Shown here: positions 26,424 to 34,877 of the stretch, piece after piece
Numbering within the stretch: position 1 is the stretch's first letter
How the letters are laid out: each line of letters begins with the position of its first letter
Origin: Caballeronia calidae
GTDB taxonomy: Bacteria; Pseudomonadota; Gammaproteobacteria; Burkholderiales; Burkholderiaceae
Reading direction: 5' to 3'
NCBI RefSeq assembly: GCF_900044055.2
Contig: NZ_FCOX02000003.1
Location: 186,001-250,000 of the forward strand
Length of the DNA: 64,000 nt
Notes under the pieces: model-generated
Seen by the model: the letters and a program-made list of their open reading frames with translations, nothing else
Database searches by the model: none
Told to the model about the DNA's origin: nothing
Program-made: the position numbers and the translations under genes

Positions 26424-26789
26424 ATGAACAATTTCGTCGGCAAATGTGCCGTGATTGCAGCGCTGTCGGGTCTCGCCGGCTTCGCGACCCAGGCGTCGGC
26501 CGACGTCGTCGGCAACGCGAAGGCCGCAGAGGGCAAGGTCGCGATGTGTATCGGCTGCCACGGCATCCCCGGCTATCGCACCGCGTACCCCGAGGTGTAC
26601 GAGGTGCCTATGCTGGGTGGCCAGAACGCGCATTACATCGCCAATGCGCTGCACGCCTACAAGAAAGGCGACCGTCATTTCGACACGATGCGCGCCATCG
26701 CGACGACGCTGTCGGATCAGGACATCGCCGATATCGCCGCGTACTACGCCGCGCAGACTCCCCAATCGAAGAACAATCCCGACAAGTGA
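26424..26789 (+). CDS. Class I cytochrome c (periplasmic)
   Basis: A 121-residue protein. The signal peptide (residues 1-26) ends QASADVV. One haem site, CIGCH, is near residue 42. A likely axial methionine is in DTMRAIATTLSDQDI near residue 91, and the C-terminal helix is IADIAAYYAAQ. This is a small c553/c4-half type electron carrier of the periplasm. It is followed 42 bp later by another cytochrome c gene, probably in one operon, like the two halves of cytochrome c4 as separate proteins. Confidence 0.92.
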   Translation: MNNFVGKCAVIAALSGLAGFATQASADVVGNAKAAEGKVAMCIGCHGIPGYRTAYPEVYEVPMLGGQNAHYIANALHAYKKGDRHFDTMRAIATTLSDQDIADIAAYYAAQTPQSKNNPDK

Positions 26790-26831
26790 TCCGCGCGTGA
26801 CAACGCAAAGCGACAACGGGTAGGAGAATTC

Positions 26832-27209
26832 ATGAAGCCGTCCAAGGCACTTCACACAAGCTTCAAGGCAGCATGCGCGGCAGCGGCGCTCATCGGCATG
26901 ACGGTCGGCAGCGCGCACGCGGCGGACGTGAGCAACGGCAAGGCGCTGTCCGACAGCCACAACTGCGCGGCCTGCCACGGGCCCGGCCTCAACAAGCCGG
27001 TGAGCGGCGAGTATCCGCGGCTCGCGGGTCAGCATGCGAGCTACATCTACTGGGCGCTGCGCCAGTATCAGATCGGCGGCAACAATCCGAACTTCGGCCG
27101 CAACAACGCCATCATGGCGGCGCAGGTGCAGAACCTGTCGCTGGGCGATCTGAAGGACATCGCGGCGTATATCGAATCGCTCGACGGCAGCCTCGTGCTG
27201 AAGAAGTAA
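26832..27209 (+). CDS. Class I cytochrome c (periplasmic)
   Basis: A 125-residue cytochrome with a signal peptide ending SAHAADV (about residue 31). It has one haem site CAACH near residue 47, YPRLAGQHASYIYWALRQY near residue 65 (characteristic of c4-type domains), and an axial Met in NNAIMAAQVQNLS. The C-terminal helix is LKDIAAYIESLDG. It probably works with the preceding cytochrome in electron delivery to terminal oxidases. GTAGGAGAATTC supplies the ribosome site. Confidence 0.93.
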   Translation: MKPSKALHTSFKAACAAAALIGMTVGSAHAADVSNGKALSDSHNCAACHGPGLNKPVSGEYPRLAGQHASYIYWALRQYQIGGNNPNFGRNNAIMAAQVQNLSLGDLKDIAAYIESLDGSLVLKK

Positions 27210-27230
27210 GTCCGCGTCGGATTCGCTCTG

Positions 27231-27269
27231 AAAACGAAACACCCCGCTTCGCGCGGGGTGTTTTCGTTT
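27231..27269 (+). terminator. Terminator after the cytochrome pair
   Basis: AAACACCCCGC and GCGGGGTGTTT form an 11-bp stem with a 5-base loop, extended by flanking AAACG/CGTTT. A TTTT run lies in the distal arm. The A-rich proximal side could also serve the convergent DUF1841 gene. Confidence 0.9.
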
Positions 27270-27302
27270 GAGCGCGCGGTGCGCCGGCGTGCTCGCGGAG
27301 GC

Positions 27303-27734
27303 CTAGTCGCGCGACGCGCGGCGTTCGATCAGCGCGAGATAGGCGTCGGTGTCGGGCGGCGTGCCCGAGCGCTGCGCTTCCCAGATCACCTGACCGAGGC
27401 AGTCCATGATCGCGTGCTGCGCGTCGTGCGGCGAGCCGAGGCGCGCGACGAGTCTGTCGTGCGCGCGGCGGATGCCGGGCGGCTGATCGATCGAGAGTTG
27501 CTCGCTGATCGCGAGATGCATCGACAGATGCAGGAACGGGTTGGTCTGGCCGCGATCGGGCGAGTAATCGGCTTCGCGCGATTCGGGATTCGCGAGCGCG
27601 TCGTGATACTCCGGATGCTCGCCGATCCAGTCGGCGGCCATGCTTTCGAGCGGCGTCAGAATCTCGCCGGCGCGCTCCTTGCGCCACGTTTCGGTGAAGA
27701 ATTGGCGAACTTCGTCGCGACTGGGGTTGAACAT
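27303..27734 (-). CDS. DUF1841 family protein
   Basis: A 143-residue cytosolic protein. It starts MFNPSRDEVRQFFTETWRK and contains NPFLHLSMHLAISEQLSIDQPPG and HDAQHAIMDCLGQVIWEAQRSG. These are the DUF1841 signature, including the conserved histidines (HLSMHL, HDAQH), which could bind metal. The family is restricted to beta- and gammaproteobacteria and has no known role. It commonly follows nth, as here (74 bp gap). Confidence 0.9.
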   Translation of the reverse strand: MFNPSRDEVRQFFTETWRKERAGEILTPLESMAADWIGEHPEYHDALANPESREADYSPDRGQTNPFLHLSMHLAISEQLSIDQPPGIRRAHDRLVARLGSPHDAQHAIMDCLGQVIWEAQRSGTPPDTDAYLALIERRASRD

Positions 27735-27808
27735 AAGATATTGATTCGATTGCGGGTTTCTCAGCCCGTCATTGTAAACCGCATGGCGCCGGTTCTGCCG
27801 AAACCGGC

Positions 27809-28453
27809 TCACTCCACCGGCGCGGGCGTCTTCGGCCGATATTCGCAAAGCGGTTCGATCGCGCAATGCCAGCACTCGGGCACGCGCGCCTTGCAGACGT
27901 AGCGGCCGTGCAGGATCAGCCAGTGATGCGCGTCGTGCAGGAACTCCTTCGGCGTGAATTTCTCGAGCGCGGTTTCGACCGCGCGCACGTCCTTGCCGGG
28001 CGCGAGCCCCGTGCGATTGGCGACGCGGAAGATGTGCGTATCGACGGCGATCGTCGGCTGCCCGAACGCCGTGTTGAGGATGACGTTCGCGGTCTTGCGG
28101 CCGACGCCCGGCAGCGCCTCCAGCGCCTCGCGCTGGTCCGGCACGTCGCCGCCGTACTGATCGATGAGAATGCGGCACGTCGCGATCACGTTCTTCGCCT
28201 TCGTGCGATACAGGCCGATCGTGCGGATGTACTCCGACACGCCTTCCTCGCCGAGCGCGAGCACCGCCGCCGGCGTGTTCGCGACGGGGAACATCTTGCG
28301 CATCGCCTTGTTGACGGAAACGTCGGTGGCCTGCGCGGAGAGCATTACGGCGATCAGCAGTTCGAACGGAGTCGTGTATTCGAGCTCGGTCGTCGGATGC
28401 GGATTCAGGCTTTGCAGCGTCTCGAAGATGGCGTGTCGTTTCCTGGCGTTCAT
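27809..28453 (-). CDS. nth: Endonuclease III
   Basis: A 214-residue base-excision DNA glycosylase/AP lyase for oxidised pyrimidines. The helix-hairpin-helix LEALPGVGRKTANVILN carries the catalytic Lys at about residue 119. The catalytic Asp is in AVDTHIFRVANR at about 137. The [4Fe-4S] ligands are C-x6-C-x2-C-x5-C near the C-terminus (CKARVPEC, CWHC, CAIEPLC). The longer frame to 29206 is antisense-type extension through rnfB and was rejected. It is 17 bp downstream of rnfB. Confidence 0.97.
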   Translation of the reverse strand: MNARKRHAIFETLQSLNPHPTTELEYTTPFELLIAVMLSAQATDVSVNKAMRKMFPVANTPAAVLALGEEGVSEYIRTIGLYRTKAKNVIATCRILIDQYGGDVPDQREALEALPGVGRKTANVILNTAFGQPTIAVDTHIFRVANRTGLAPGKDVRAVETALEKFTPKEFLHDAHHWLILHGRYVCKARVPECWHCAIEPLCEYRPKTPAPVE

Positions 28454-28470
28454 GGTCCGATGTCCGCGCG

Positions 28471-29343
28471 CTACGCGGGTTTGTCGCCATCGTCGGAACG
28501 GGGCGCGTTGTCGTCGTCGTTCAGCCCGAGACGGCGGCGTCGTTCCTCGGCGGCGTCGATCTGCGCCTGCACTGCGGCGCTCACGTGCGCCGTGTTTTTC
28601 GGGCCGGCGCCGAGCTTCGCCATCTCTTCCTTTTTCTTGCGCGCACGTTCGAGCGCGGCCTGAATGATCGCGCGTTTCTTCGCTTCCGGATCGTCGGCCG
28701 CGGCCGGCGCGGCCTGCGTCGCGGGCTGCATGGCCTCCGCCGTCTGCGCTTTTTGCGCTTCCTGCGGCTCTTGCGCCTGCGCCGCGCGCGATGCCTGACG
28801 CGCGCTCGCCCGTGCCTCGGCCGCCGCGCGCTCGCGTTCGAGACGCACCGTGCGCCGGTCGTGCCGCGCGCGCGCCGCATCGGCGTCTTCCTGGCTCCAT
28901 GCGTCCCAGCCGGTGCGCTCGCCGGTCGCGGGCACCATCGCGATGCAGTCGACCGGGCAGGGCGGCACGCACAGATCGCAGCCCGTGCACAGTTCGGCGA
29001 TGACCGTATGCATCTGCTTCGCCGCGCCGACGATCGCATCGACCGGACACGCCTGCATGCACAGCGTGCAGCCGATGCACACGTTCTCGTCGATCACGGC
29101 GAGAGGCCGCGGCCGCTCTTCGCCATGGGTGACGTCGAGCGGGATCACCGGCTTGCCGAGCAGCGCGGCGAGGCGCGCGATGCCTTCGGCTCCGCCCGGC
29201 GGGCACTGGTTGTAGTTTGCCTCGCCCGCGGCGATGGCCTCAGCGTAGGGCCGGCAGGCGGGATAGCCGCACTTGGTGCATTGCGTCTGCGGCAGCAGAT
29301 CTTCGATGCGCTCGGCGAGCGTCTTGGAAACGGTTGCGGTCAC
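28471..29343 (-). CDS. rsxB: RnfB/RsxB-like iron-sulfur protein
   Basis: A 290-residue ferredoxin-like protein. The N-terminal 4Fe-4S domain ([16 protein letters not shown]...NQCPPGG) is followed by two ferredoxin motifs, [14 protein letters not shown] and [15 protein letters not shown] long charged Ala/Glu/Lys/Arg-rich tail runs from about residue 160 to 290. The usual N-terminal membrane helix of RnfB is missing, and no other rnf gene is nearby, as in other Burkholderiaceae. It probably donates electrons as a soluble carrier, perhaps for endonuclease III or SoxR reduction; this is inference. The start is a GTG (VTATVSK) since no ATG precedes the Fe-S domain closely. Confidence 0.85.
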   Translation of the reverse strand: MTATVSKTLAERIEDLLPQTQCTKCGYPACRPYAEAIAAGEANYNQCPPGGAEGIARLAALLGKPVIPLDVTHGEERPRPLAVIDENVCIGCTLCMQACPVDAIVGAAKQMHTVIAELCTGCDLCVPPCPVDCIAMVPATGERTGWDAWSQEDADAARARHDRRTVRLERERAAAEARASARQASRAAQAQEPQEAQKAQTAEAMQPATQAAPAAADDPEAKKRAIIQAALERARKKKEEMAKLGAGPKNTAHVSAAVQAQIDAAEERRRRLGLNDDDNAPRSDDGDKPA

Positions 29344-29572
29344 GAGGAATTGCGATGATGCCTGGGGGACTGGCGCAGCGTGCGCGAATGCTTTGCTGTG
29401 ATCACGCGCAACGCGCTGCACGCGATGAAAACGCTTCGGCGTCCACGACGACGGCACGCTGCCTGTTTCGGCGCACGACCCGCATTCCGGGCGCGCGCTC
29501 CTTTTGCTCAACATTATCGCCGAAGTTGCCGGAAGCCGTGACGCATGCCTTCCAATCCTAATTGCCAATGTT

Positions 29573-29595
29573 CTTCGATATGCGCATAATCGAAG
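29573..29595. promoter_or_regulatory. Inverted repeat upstream of the TetR gene
   Basis: CTTCGAT (29573-29579) and ATCGAAG (29589-29595) form an inverted repeat with a 9-base centre. It is about 125 bases upstream of the TetR start and may be an autoregulatory operator. The rest of 29344-29720 shows no gene. Confidence 0.35.
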
Positions 29596-29720
29596 CGCTT
29601 TTCCGTTTGACCGCAGGACGGTGTTTCCCAATAACCCTGGGCAGCGCCCGTTCACGTCATGTACCCCAATGCGGGCCGCGTGACGCTAATTCGGCAACGC
29701 GGCTCCCGAGTCATGCCACC

Positions 29721-30353
29721 ATGAATCAGCCGAAAATCAAAAGAGATCCTGAAGGCACCCGGCGCCGTATTTTGCTTGCCGCCGCAGAAGAGTTTGCTGC
29801 CGGCGGGCTATTCGGTGCCCGCGTCGATCAGATCGCCCGCAGGGCGGAGACCAATGAACGCATGCTCTATTACTACTTCGGTAGCAAGGAGCAGCTATTC
29901 ACGGCCGTGCTCGAACATGCACTTTCCGCGCTCGTCGATGCCGAGCGTTCGCTCGAGCTCGATGGCATCGCACCTATCGAGGCGATGACACGTCTCGCGC
30001 ATTTCGTCTGGGATTACTATCGCGATCACCCGGAACTGCTGCGTCTCATCAATAACGAAAATTTGCATGAGGCGAGATATATCAAAGGATCGAATCGGAT
30101 ACGCGAACTCATATCGCCCATCGTGGCGACGCTCACGGCCATTCTGGATCGTGGCCAAAAAGCCGGACTGTTTCGCACCGATGTCGATCCGCTCAAGTTC
30201 TATATCACGCTGTCCGGGCTCGGCTATTACATCGTCTCGAACCGCTTCACGCTGGAAGCGACCATGGGGCTCGATTTCGGCGAGCAGGGACAGCGCGACC
30301 AGATCGTGCGGATGAATACCGAGCTGCTGCTGGCCTATTTGACGCGCCGCTGA
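29721..30353 (+). CDS. TetR-family transcriptional regulator
   Basis: A 210-residue regulator. The N-terminal HTH spans residues about 12-58 (TRRRILLAAAEEFAAGGLFG, RVDQIARRAETNERMLYYYFGSKEQLF). The C-terminal ligand domain (TetR_C_29-like) includes LRLINNENLHEARYIK and ends MNTELLLAYLTRR. Such proteins often repress adjacent transport or lipid genes. It is convergent with phaZ and shares a terminator with it. The start ATG was chosen at the domain boundary; a longer frame upstream lacks conservation. Confidence 0.92.
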   Translation: MNQPKIKRDPEGTRRRILLAAAEEFAAGGLFGARVDQIARRAETNERMLYYYFGSKEQLFTAVLEHALSALVDAERSLELDGIAPIEAMTRLAHFVWDYYRDHPELLRLINNENLHEARYIKGSNRIRELISPIVATLTAILDRGQKAGLFRTDVDPLKFYITLSGLGYYIVSNRFTLEATMGLDFGEQGQRDQIVRMNTELLLAYLTRR

Positions 30354-30387
30354 TTCAGCGCTTTCGCGCAACGCGCCGCCGAAAAGA

Positions 30388-30421
30388 AAAACGTCGCGCC
30401 TCTTGCAAGGCGCGACGTTTT
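30388..30421. terminator. Bidirectional terminator between tetR and phaZ
   Basis: A 13-bp stem AAAACGTCGCGCC/GGCGCGACGTTTT (30388-30400 and 30409-30421) has an 8-base loop. A and T runs on the two sides let it work for both convergent genes. Confidence 0.9.
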
Positions 30422-30458
30422 CGTCGATCCGATGGAATCGGTCCCGACGCGGTCGTGC

Positions 30459-31730
30459 TTACGCGGGCACGGCTTCGGTCTTCGGCGTTTTATCGTGCTC
30501 GAGGATGAACTCGCGCAATTGCGGGTACACCATCGTGCGCCAGCGGCGTCCTGAGAAGATGCCGTAGTGGCCGGCCTTTTCCGCCGTGAAGTGCCGCTTG
30601 TGCTTCGCAGGAATGCCCGTGCACAGGTCGTGCGCGGCGCGCGTCTGGCCGCTGCCGGAGATGTCGTCGAGCTCGCCTTCGATCGTGAAGAGGGCGGTGT
30701 GCTTGATGTCCTGCGGACGCACGAGCTCGTCGTTGACTTCCCACGTGCCTTCGGCGAGGCGGAACTCCTGGAACACGATGCGGATCGTCTCGAGGTAATA
30801 CTCGGCGGCCATGTCGAGCACGGCGTTGTATTCGTCGTAGAAACGGCGGTGTTGCTCGGCGTCGTCATCGTCGCCGCGCAGCAGATTTTGATAGAAGTCC
30901 CAATGGGCCGTGAGATGGCGCTCCGGATTCATCGCGACGAAGCCCGCATGCTGCAGGAAGCCCGGATACACCTTGCGCCCGACGCCGGGATAGTTGGCCG
31001 GTACCGTGTAAATGACGTTGTTCTCGAACCACTCGTAGGAGTGCTCGTTCGCGAGCGAGTTGACCGACGTGGGGCTGCGGCGCGCGTCGATCGGGCCGCC
31101 CATCATCGTCATGGTGCGCGGCGTGTCTTCGCCGCGGCTCGCCATCAGCGAAATCGCGGCGAGCACCGGCACGGTGGGCTGACACACCGAAATGACGTGC
31201 AGATCCTTCGCGCCGATATGGCGGATGAACTCCTGGATGTACTCGACGTAATCGTCCAGATGGAACGGACCGTTCTCGGTCGGCACCATGCGCGCGTCGA
31301 TCCAGTCGGTGATGTACACCTTGTGGTCCTGCAGGAGCGTGCGCACGGTGTCGCGCAGCAGCGTGGAGTGATGCCCGGAGAGCGGCGCGCACACGAGCAC
31401 GATCGGCTCGTTCTTCAGCTTGGTGACGGTGGCGCTGTCGTCCGCGAAGCGCTTGAAGCGCAACAGGCGGCAGAACGGCTTCTCGACCACCGTCTGCTCG
31501 ACGATCGGAATGTTGTGGCCGTCCTTGACGATCTGATGGAGTTCGAACTCCGGCTTCTCGTAATCCTTGCCGAGCCGGTAGAGCAGTTCGTAACCGGCGG
31601 CGAAACGGCTCGAGCCGGGAATGTAGGCGAGGGGACTGGCCGGGTTGACGAACGACTTCGATGCGGCCTCGGCCCATGCTGTCAGGGGAGACAGCATGGC
31701 TCGCTGAAATTCGTGAATTTGATAGAGCAT
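30459..31730 (-). CDS. phaZ: Intracellular poly(3-hydroxybutyrate) depolymerase
   Basis: A 423-residue alpha/beta-hydrolase-like enzyme that degrades intracellular PHB granules. With the start MLYQIHEFQRAM, the catalytic residues fall at Cys183 (SVCQPTVPVL), Asp355 (GELDDISG) and His388 (EKAGHYGIF). These are the positions reported for Cupriavidus necator PhaZ1, which supports both the call and the start. An upstream in-frame Met would add 17 residues of low complexity and is unlikely. It is monocistronic. Two palindromes lie in the upstream region and the TetR gene is convergent. Confidence 0.96.
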   Translation of the reverse strand: MLYQIHEFQRAMLSPLTAWAEAASKSFVNPASPLAYIPGSSRFAAGYELLYRLGKDYEKPEFELHQIVKDGHNIPIVEQTVVEKPFCRLLRFKRFADDSATVTKLKNEPIVLVCAPLSGHHSTLLRDTVRTLLQDHKVYITDWIDARMVPTENGPFHLDDYVEYIQEFIRHIGAKDLHVISVCQPTVPVLAAISLMASRGEDTPRTMTMMGGPIDARRSPTSVNSLANEHSYEWFENNVIYTVPANYPGVGRKVYPGFLQHAGFVAMNPERHLTAHWDFYQNLLRGDDDDAEQHRRFYDEYNAVLDMAAEYYLETIRIVFQEFRLAEGTWEVNDELVRPQDIKHTALFTIEGELDDISGSGQTRAAHDLCTGIPAKHKRHFTAEKAGHYGIFSGRRWRTMVYPQLREFILEHDKTPKTEAVPA

Positions 31731-31966
31731 GGTTGCCCCAGTAACTCCGGTGGAAACCGGTACGCCCGTTGATGCCGGCACAACCGGCGACGAGCTTCAA
31801 CGGCATTCGATGATCCCCGGCGGCGCGGCGGGCTGTCGCCACGCCGTCGGGGCACTGTCTTTCCTGCGATGCTTCAATGCCTTTCCGTGTTGCCACCTGC
31901 GCGTTATCGACTTTAGGCAAACGAAGCTTGAGTCGAGGCAAGATTTTCCGCGCATTAAACGTTCAA

Positions 31967-31984
31967 TTCAACCGATCGGTTGAA
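31967..31984. promoter_or_regulatory. 18-bp perfect palindrome upstream of phaZ
   Basis: TTCAACCGA followed directly by TCGGTTGAA forms a perfect palindrome. The size and the central CCGATCGG are typical of TetR-family operators. It lies about 240 bases upstream of the phaZ start. The convergent TetR protein is one candidate ligand, by inference. Confidence 0.5.
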
Positions 31985-32022
31985 ATTGCCGGCCTGAAAA
32001 CAACAGACTCCGACATGTTACG

Positions 32023-32042
32023 TATTGTGCATTGCAGCAATA
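32023..32042. promoter_or_regulatory. Near-perfect TGCA-centred palindrome upstream of phaZ
   Basis: TATTGTGCA, one central T, then TGCAGCAATA form an inverted repeat with one unpaired base. TGCA dyads are recognised by PhaR-type regulators of PHB metabolism in other bacteria. It lies in the phaZ upstream region, just before the GH15 stop. No gene is seen in 31731-32082. Confidence 0.4.
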
Positions 32043-32082
32043 TTACCGGTAAAGGACTCATTTCGCCAAGTAAAACAAACAT

Positions 32083-33957
32083 TTAAGACTTTCCCGTCGC
32101 AGCATCGACTTCGGCTTGCGCTTCCGCCTCTTCGTGATTTTCAGAGCCGGTCGGCTGGCCAGTCGCCTTTGCCATTTCCTCTTCGTGACGCATCAGGTTC
32201 ATCCCGGTGTGCACGAGCGCCACGTGGGTGAATGCCTGCGGAAAATTCCCGACCATGCGCTTCGCCACCGTGTCGTACTCCTCGGCCAGCAACCCGACAT
32301 CGTTCGCCAGACCGACGAGGCGCTCGAACATCTGATGCGCTTCGTCGATCCGGCCCTGCAAAGCCAGGTTGTCGACCAGCCAGAAGCTACAAGCCAGAAA
32401 CGTGCCTTCCCCAGGCGGAAGTCCGTCCGCGACTTCGGTGGTGTGATAGCGCTTCACCAGACCATCGTGCGTTAGTTTGGTCTCGATCGCATGTACGGTT
32501 CCGGTCACTCGCGGATCTTTTGGCGGCAAAAATCCGAGCAACGGGATCAGCAGCAGGCTTGCATCGAGCGCGTCGCTGCCGTATGCCTGCGTGAAGGAGT
32601 TCAGTTCCGGGTTCCAGCTTTTCTTCAGCACCTCGGCGCGGATGCGCGCGCGCATTTCGCGCCAATGGTCGATCGGACCGGGGAGATCGAACTTCTCCGA
32701 CGATTTGATCGCGCGGTCATAGGCGACCCACGCCATGACCTTCGAAAACGTAAAGTGTTGGCGTCCGCCACGCACTTCCCAGATGCCTTCGTCGGGTTGT
32801 TCCCAGATGGTGTCGAGATGCTGGAGCATCGCGCACTGGATCGACCAGGCGGTTTCGTCGCTCTGCAGGCCGCCGACGCGCGCGAGGTGCAGCGCGTTCA
32901 TCACTTCGCCGTAGACGTCGAGCTGCAACTGATCGACCGCCCCGTTGCCGATGCGCACCGGCGACGCGCCCTCGTAGCCCGGCAGCCAGGGAATCTCCCA
33001 TTCGGGCAGGCGGCGCTCGCCGGCGATGCCGTACATGATCTGAATCTGCGACGGCGAGCCCGCCATCACGCGCCCCAGCCACGCCCGCCACGCGCGGGCT
33101 TCGTCGTAGTAGCCGCCGCGCATCATCGCGAGCAGGGTGATGGTCGCGTCGCGCAGCCAGCAGTAGCGATAGTCCCAGTTGCGCGTGCCGCCCAGCTGCT
33201 CGGGCAGCGAAGTCGTCGGCGCCGCGACGATGCCGCCCGTCGGTTCGTACGCGAGCGCCTTGAGCGTGATGAGCGAACGGCGGATCGCGCTCGCCCATCG
33301 GCCATTGAGTTCGCTTTGGCCCGACCATTCGCGCCAGTGATTCTCGGTGCGCGCGAGCTGCGTATGCGGATCGGAGGCGTGCGGCAGGCGCAGATGCGAC
33401 TGCGAATAACACAGCGAGAAGGGCACGCGCTCGCCCGCCTTGATATCGAAGCAGGCGGTCGTATGCATGTTCTCGCCGACGAGATCGACCGGCGTGCGCA
33501 GTACCGCGAGATCCGGTCCGGCGATCGCGCGGATGCCGCTGTCGTCGGGCAGACGGCTGACCCACGGTACGGCCGAGCCGTAATCGAAGCGCAGCACGAG
33601 CTCCATCTTCATGCGCACGGTGCCGCGCCGTCCAATCACGATGCGCACGAGCTCCGAATGGCCGTTGCGCAGCGGCATGAAGTCGACGAGGGTCACCGCG
33701 CCTTCCGGCGTTTCGAAATCCGTTTCGAGGACGAGCGTGTCCTCGCGATAGCGGCGCCTGATGACGGGCGATTCGCCGTCCGGCATGTCGGGTGCGATGA
33801 GCCATCGGCCGTGCTCGGGCGTGCCGAGCAAGGCGGCAAAGCACGCGCCGGAGTCGAAGCGCGGCCAACAGAGCCAGTCGACGGAACCGTTGCGGGAGAT
33901 GAGGGCGGCGGTGTGGCCGTCGCCGACCATCGCGTAGTCTTCGATCAGTGCTGGCAT
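32083..33957 (-). CDS. GH15 glucoamylase/trehalase-like glycoside hydrolase
   Basis: A 624-residue cytosolic protein. An N-terminal trehalase-like beta domain (residues 1-200: MPALIEDYAMVGDGHTAALI and GSVDWLCWPRFDSG) precedes the (alpha/alpha)6 GH15 barrel with NWDYRYCWLRDATITL near residue 275. The two acidic catalytic regions are DEGIWEVRGG near 395 and GEGTFLACSFWL near 540. Members cleave alpha-glucosidic bonds in trehalose or maltooligosaccharides; the sugar cannot be decided here. The tail is acidic and repetitive (NHEEAEAQAEVDA). A longer frame to 34107 lacks a ribosome site and conservation. Confidence 0.92.
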   Translation of the reverse strand: MPALIEDYAMVGDGHTAALISRNGSVDWLCWPRFDSGACFAALLGTPEHGRWLIAPDMPDGESPVIRRRYREDTLVLETDFETPEGAVTLVDFMPLRNGHSELVRIVIGRRGTVRMKMELVLRFDYGSAVPWVSRLPDDSGIRAIAGPDLAVLRTPVDLVGENMHTTACFDIKAGERVPFSLCYSQSHLRLPHASDPHTQLARTENHWREWSGQSELNGRWASAIRRSLITLKALAYEPTGGIVAAPTTSLPEQLGGTRNWDYRYCWLRDATITLLAMMRGGYYDEARAWRAWLGRVMAGSPSQIQIMYGIAGERRLPEWEIPWLPGYEGASPVRIGNGAVDQLQLDVYGEVMNALHLARVGGLQSDETAWSIQCAMLQHLDTIWEQPDEGIWEVRGGRQHFTFSKVMAWVAYDRAIKSSEKFDLPGPIDHWREMRARIRAEVLKKSWNPELNSFTQAYGSDALDASLLLIPLLGFLPPKDPRVTGTVHAIETKLTHDGLVKRYHTTEVADGLPPGEGTFLACSFWLVDNLALQGRIDEAHQMFERLVGLANDVGLLAEEYDTVAKRMVGNFPQAFTHVALVHTGMNLMRHEEEMAKATGQPTGSENHEEAEAQAEVDAATGKS

Positions 33958-34232
33958 AAGCGAACATCTTCCTGCTGGCGGCGCGGGACGAAACGAAACG
34001 CGCCGCGGGTTGAGCGAAGGATTCGGGGCGCAGGTGCGTCGGGCCCCGGGCGAAACGCGGCGGCGTCGATGAGCGACAAGCACGCCATGCATGCCTTCTG
34101 GCCGCATTCTGCCGCAATCGTTCGCAGCAAGCAGAAAACCGGGCCGCGCGCGATTTCGGCGCGTAACACTCGATGCGGCGCCATGCCACCCCCGCTTGGC
34201 GGAAAAAGGCGAACGAAGCGCCGATTACGCCG

Positions 34233-34262
34233 TTGATCAAACATTCGACTGATGTTTAGAAT
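34233..34262 (+). promoter_or_regulatory. Sigma-70-like promoter with dyad in its spacer
   Basis: TTGATC (34233-34238) and TAGAAT (34257-34262) are 18 bases apart. An inverted repeat AAACAT/ATGTTT (34239-34244 and 34252-34257) fills the spacer. It would drive the 82-residue gene at 34472 with a leader of about 200 bases. The rest of 33958-34471 shows no gene. Confidence 0.45.
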
Positions 34263-34471
34263 GAAGTTTCGCGAAAGATGCAGGCGCCGCTTCCCGTTCA
34301 TTGCATTCGGCCCTGAAACTCTCCCGCCTTTCGCGCGTCTTTCAAACATGGCCCTCACCGATCCCATCCATACGGGCCGTGCTGCTGATCCGCAAATCGT
34401 CGTGCGCCAAACCGGTCTCGCCGGCTCCATCGACCGGTCCCTAACGTAGCGTTTTCGAGGAACGGAATCCC

Positions 34472-34720
34472 ATGCTCTATCCGTCGAAAGCCGATTGCAT
34501 CGCCATTCTTTCCGCCGCGAGCCGCGTCTCCGACGCCGAAGCACTGCTCGCGCTCGATCACAAGCACCTCGGCCTGTCGCGCAACGCGATGGAAACGGCC
34601 GCGGCCTTTCTCACCGAACGCGGCTGCTTCAGCCGCTATAGCTTCGGCACCGCCGGCGTTTCGGTCGGTGCGCTGTCGTTGCAGGGACGCCTGCGTCTCG
34701 ATCAGCTCGCAAACGGCTGA
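34472..34720 (+). CDS. Small protein, unknown function
   Basis: An 82-residue cytosolic protein beginning MLYPSKADCIAILSAASRVSDAEALLALD. It contains LGLSRNAMETAAAFLTERGCFSRYSFGTAG and ends QGRLRLDQLANG. It has two cysteines and no signal or membrane segment. A GAGGAACGG ribosome site precedes the ATG. I do not recognise a domain; the N-terminal helix pattern could be a degenerate winged-helix. It is monocistronic. Confidence 0.7.
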   Translation: MLYPSKADCIAILSAASRVSDAEALLALDHKHLGLSRNAMETAAAFLTERGCFSRYSFGTAGVSVGALSLQGRLRLDQLANG

Positions 34721-34776
34721 CAGCGCGCGCAATCCCGACGCGGCCGGTCCGCGTGTTCGTCTTTCGTGACACTTTG

Positions 34777-34808
34777 CGCACGCGCGCGGGTCAACCCGCG
34801 CGCGTGCG
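34777..34808. terminator. Strong GC-rich hairpin between convergent genes
   Basis: A perfect 14-bp stem (34777-34790 with 34795-34808) closes a TCAA tetraloop. It sits between the convergent 82-residue gene and the DUF3096 gene. It has no T-run on either side, so it is a likely but atypical bidirectional terminator. Confidence 0.6.
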
Positions 34809-34877
34809 TTCGCTCGTGCGCGCGCGGCCGCGGAACCGCCGGCGCGAATCGGCGTCACACGGTCAGCCGCAGGCACG

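Noticed and set aside
31729..32231. Three short plus-strand frames upstream of phaZ
   Set aside because: They overlap the regulatory palindromes and the phaZ start or GH15 end and have no coding character.
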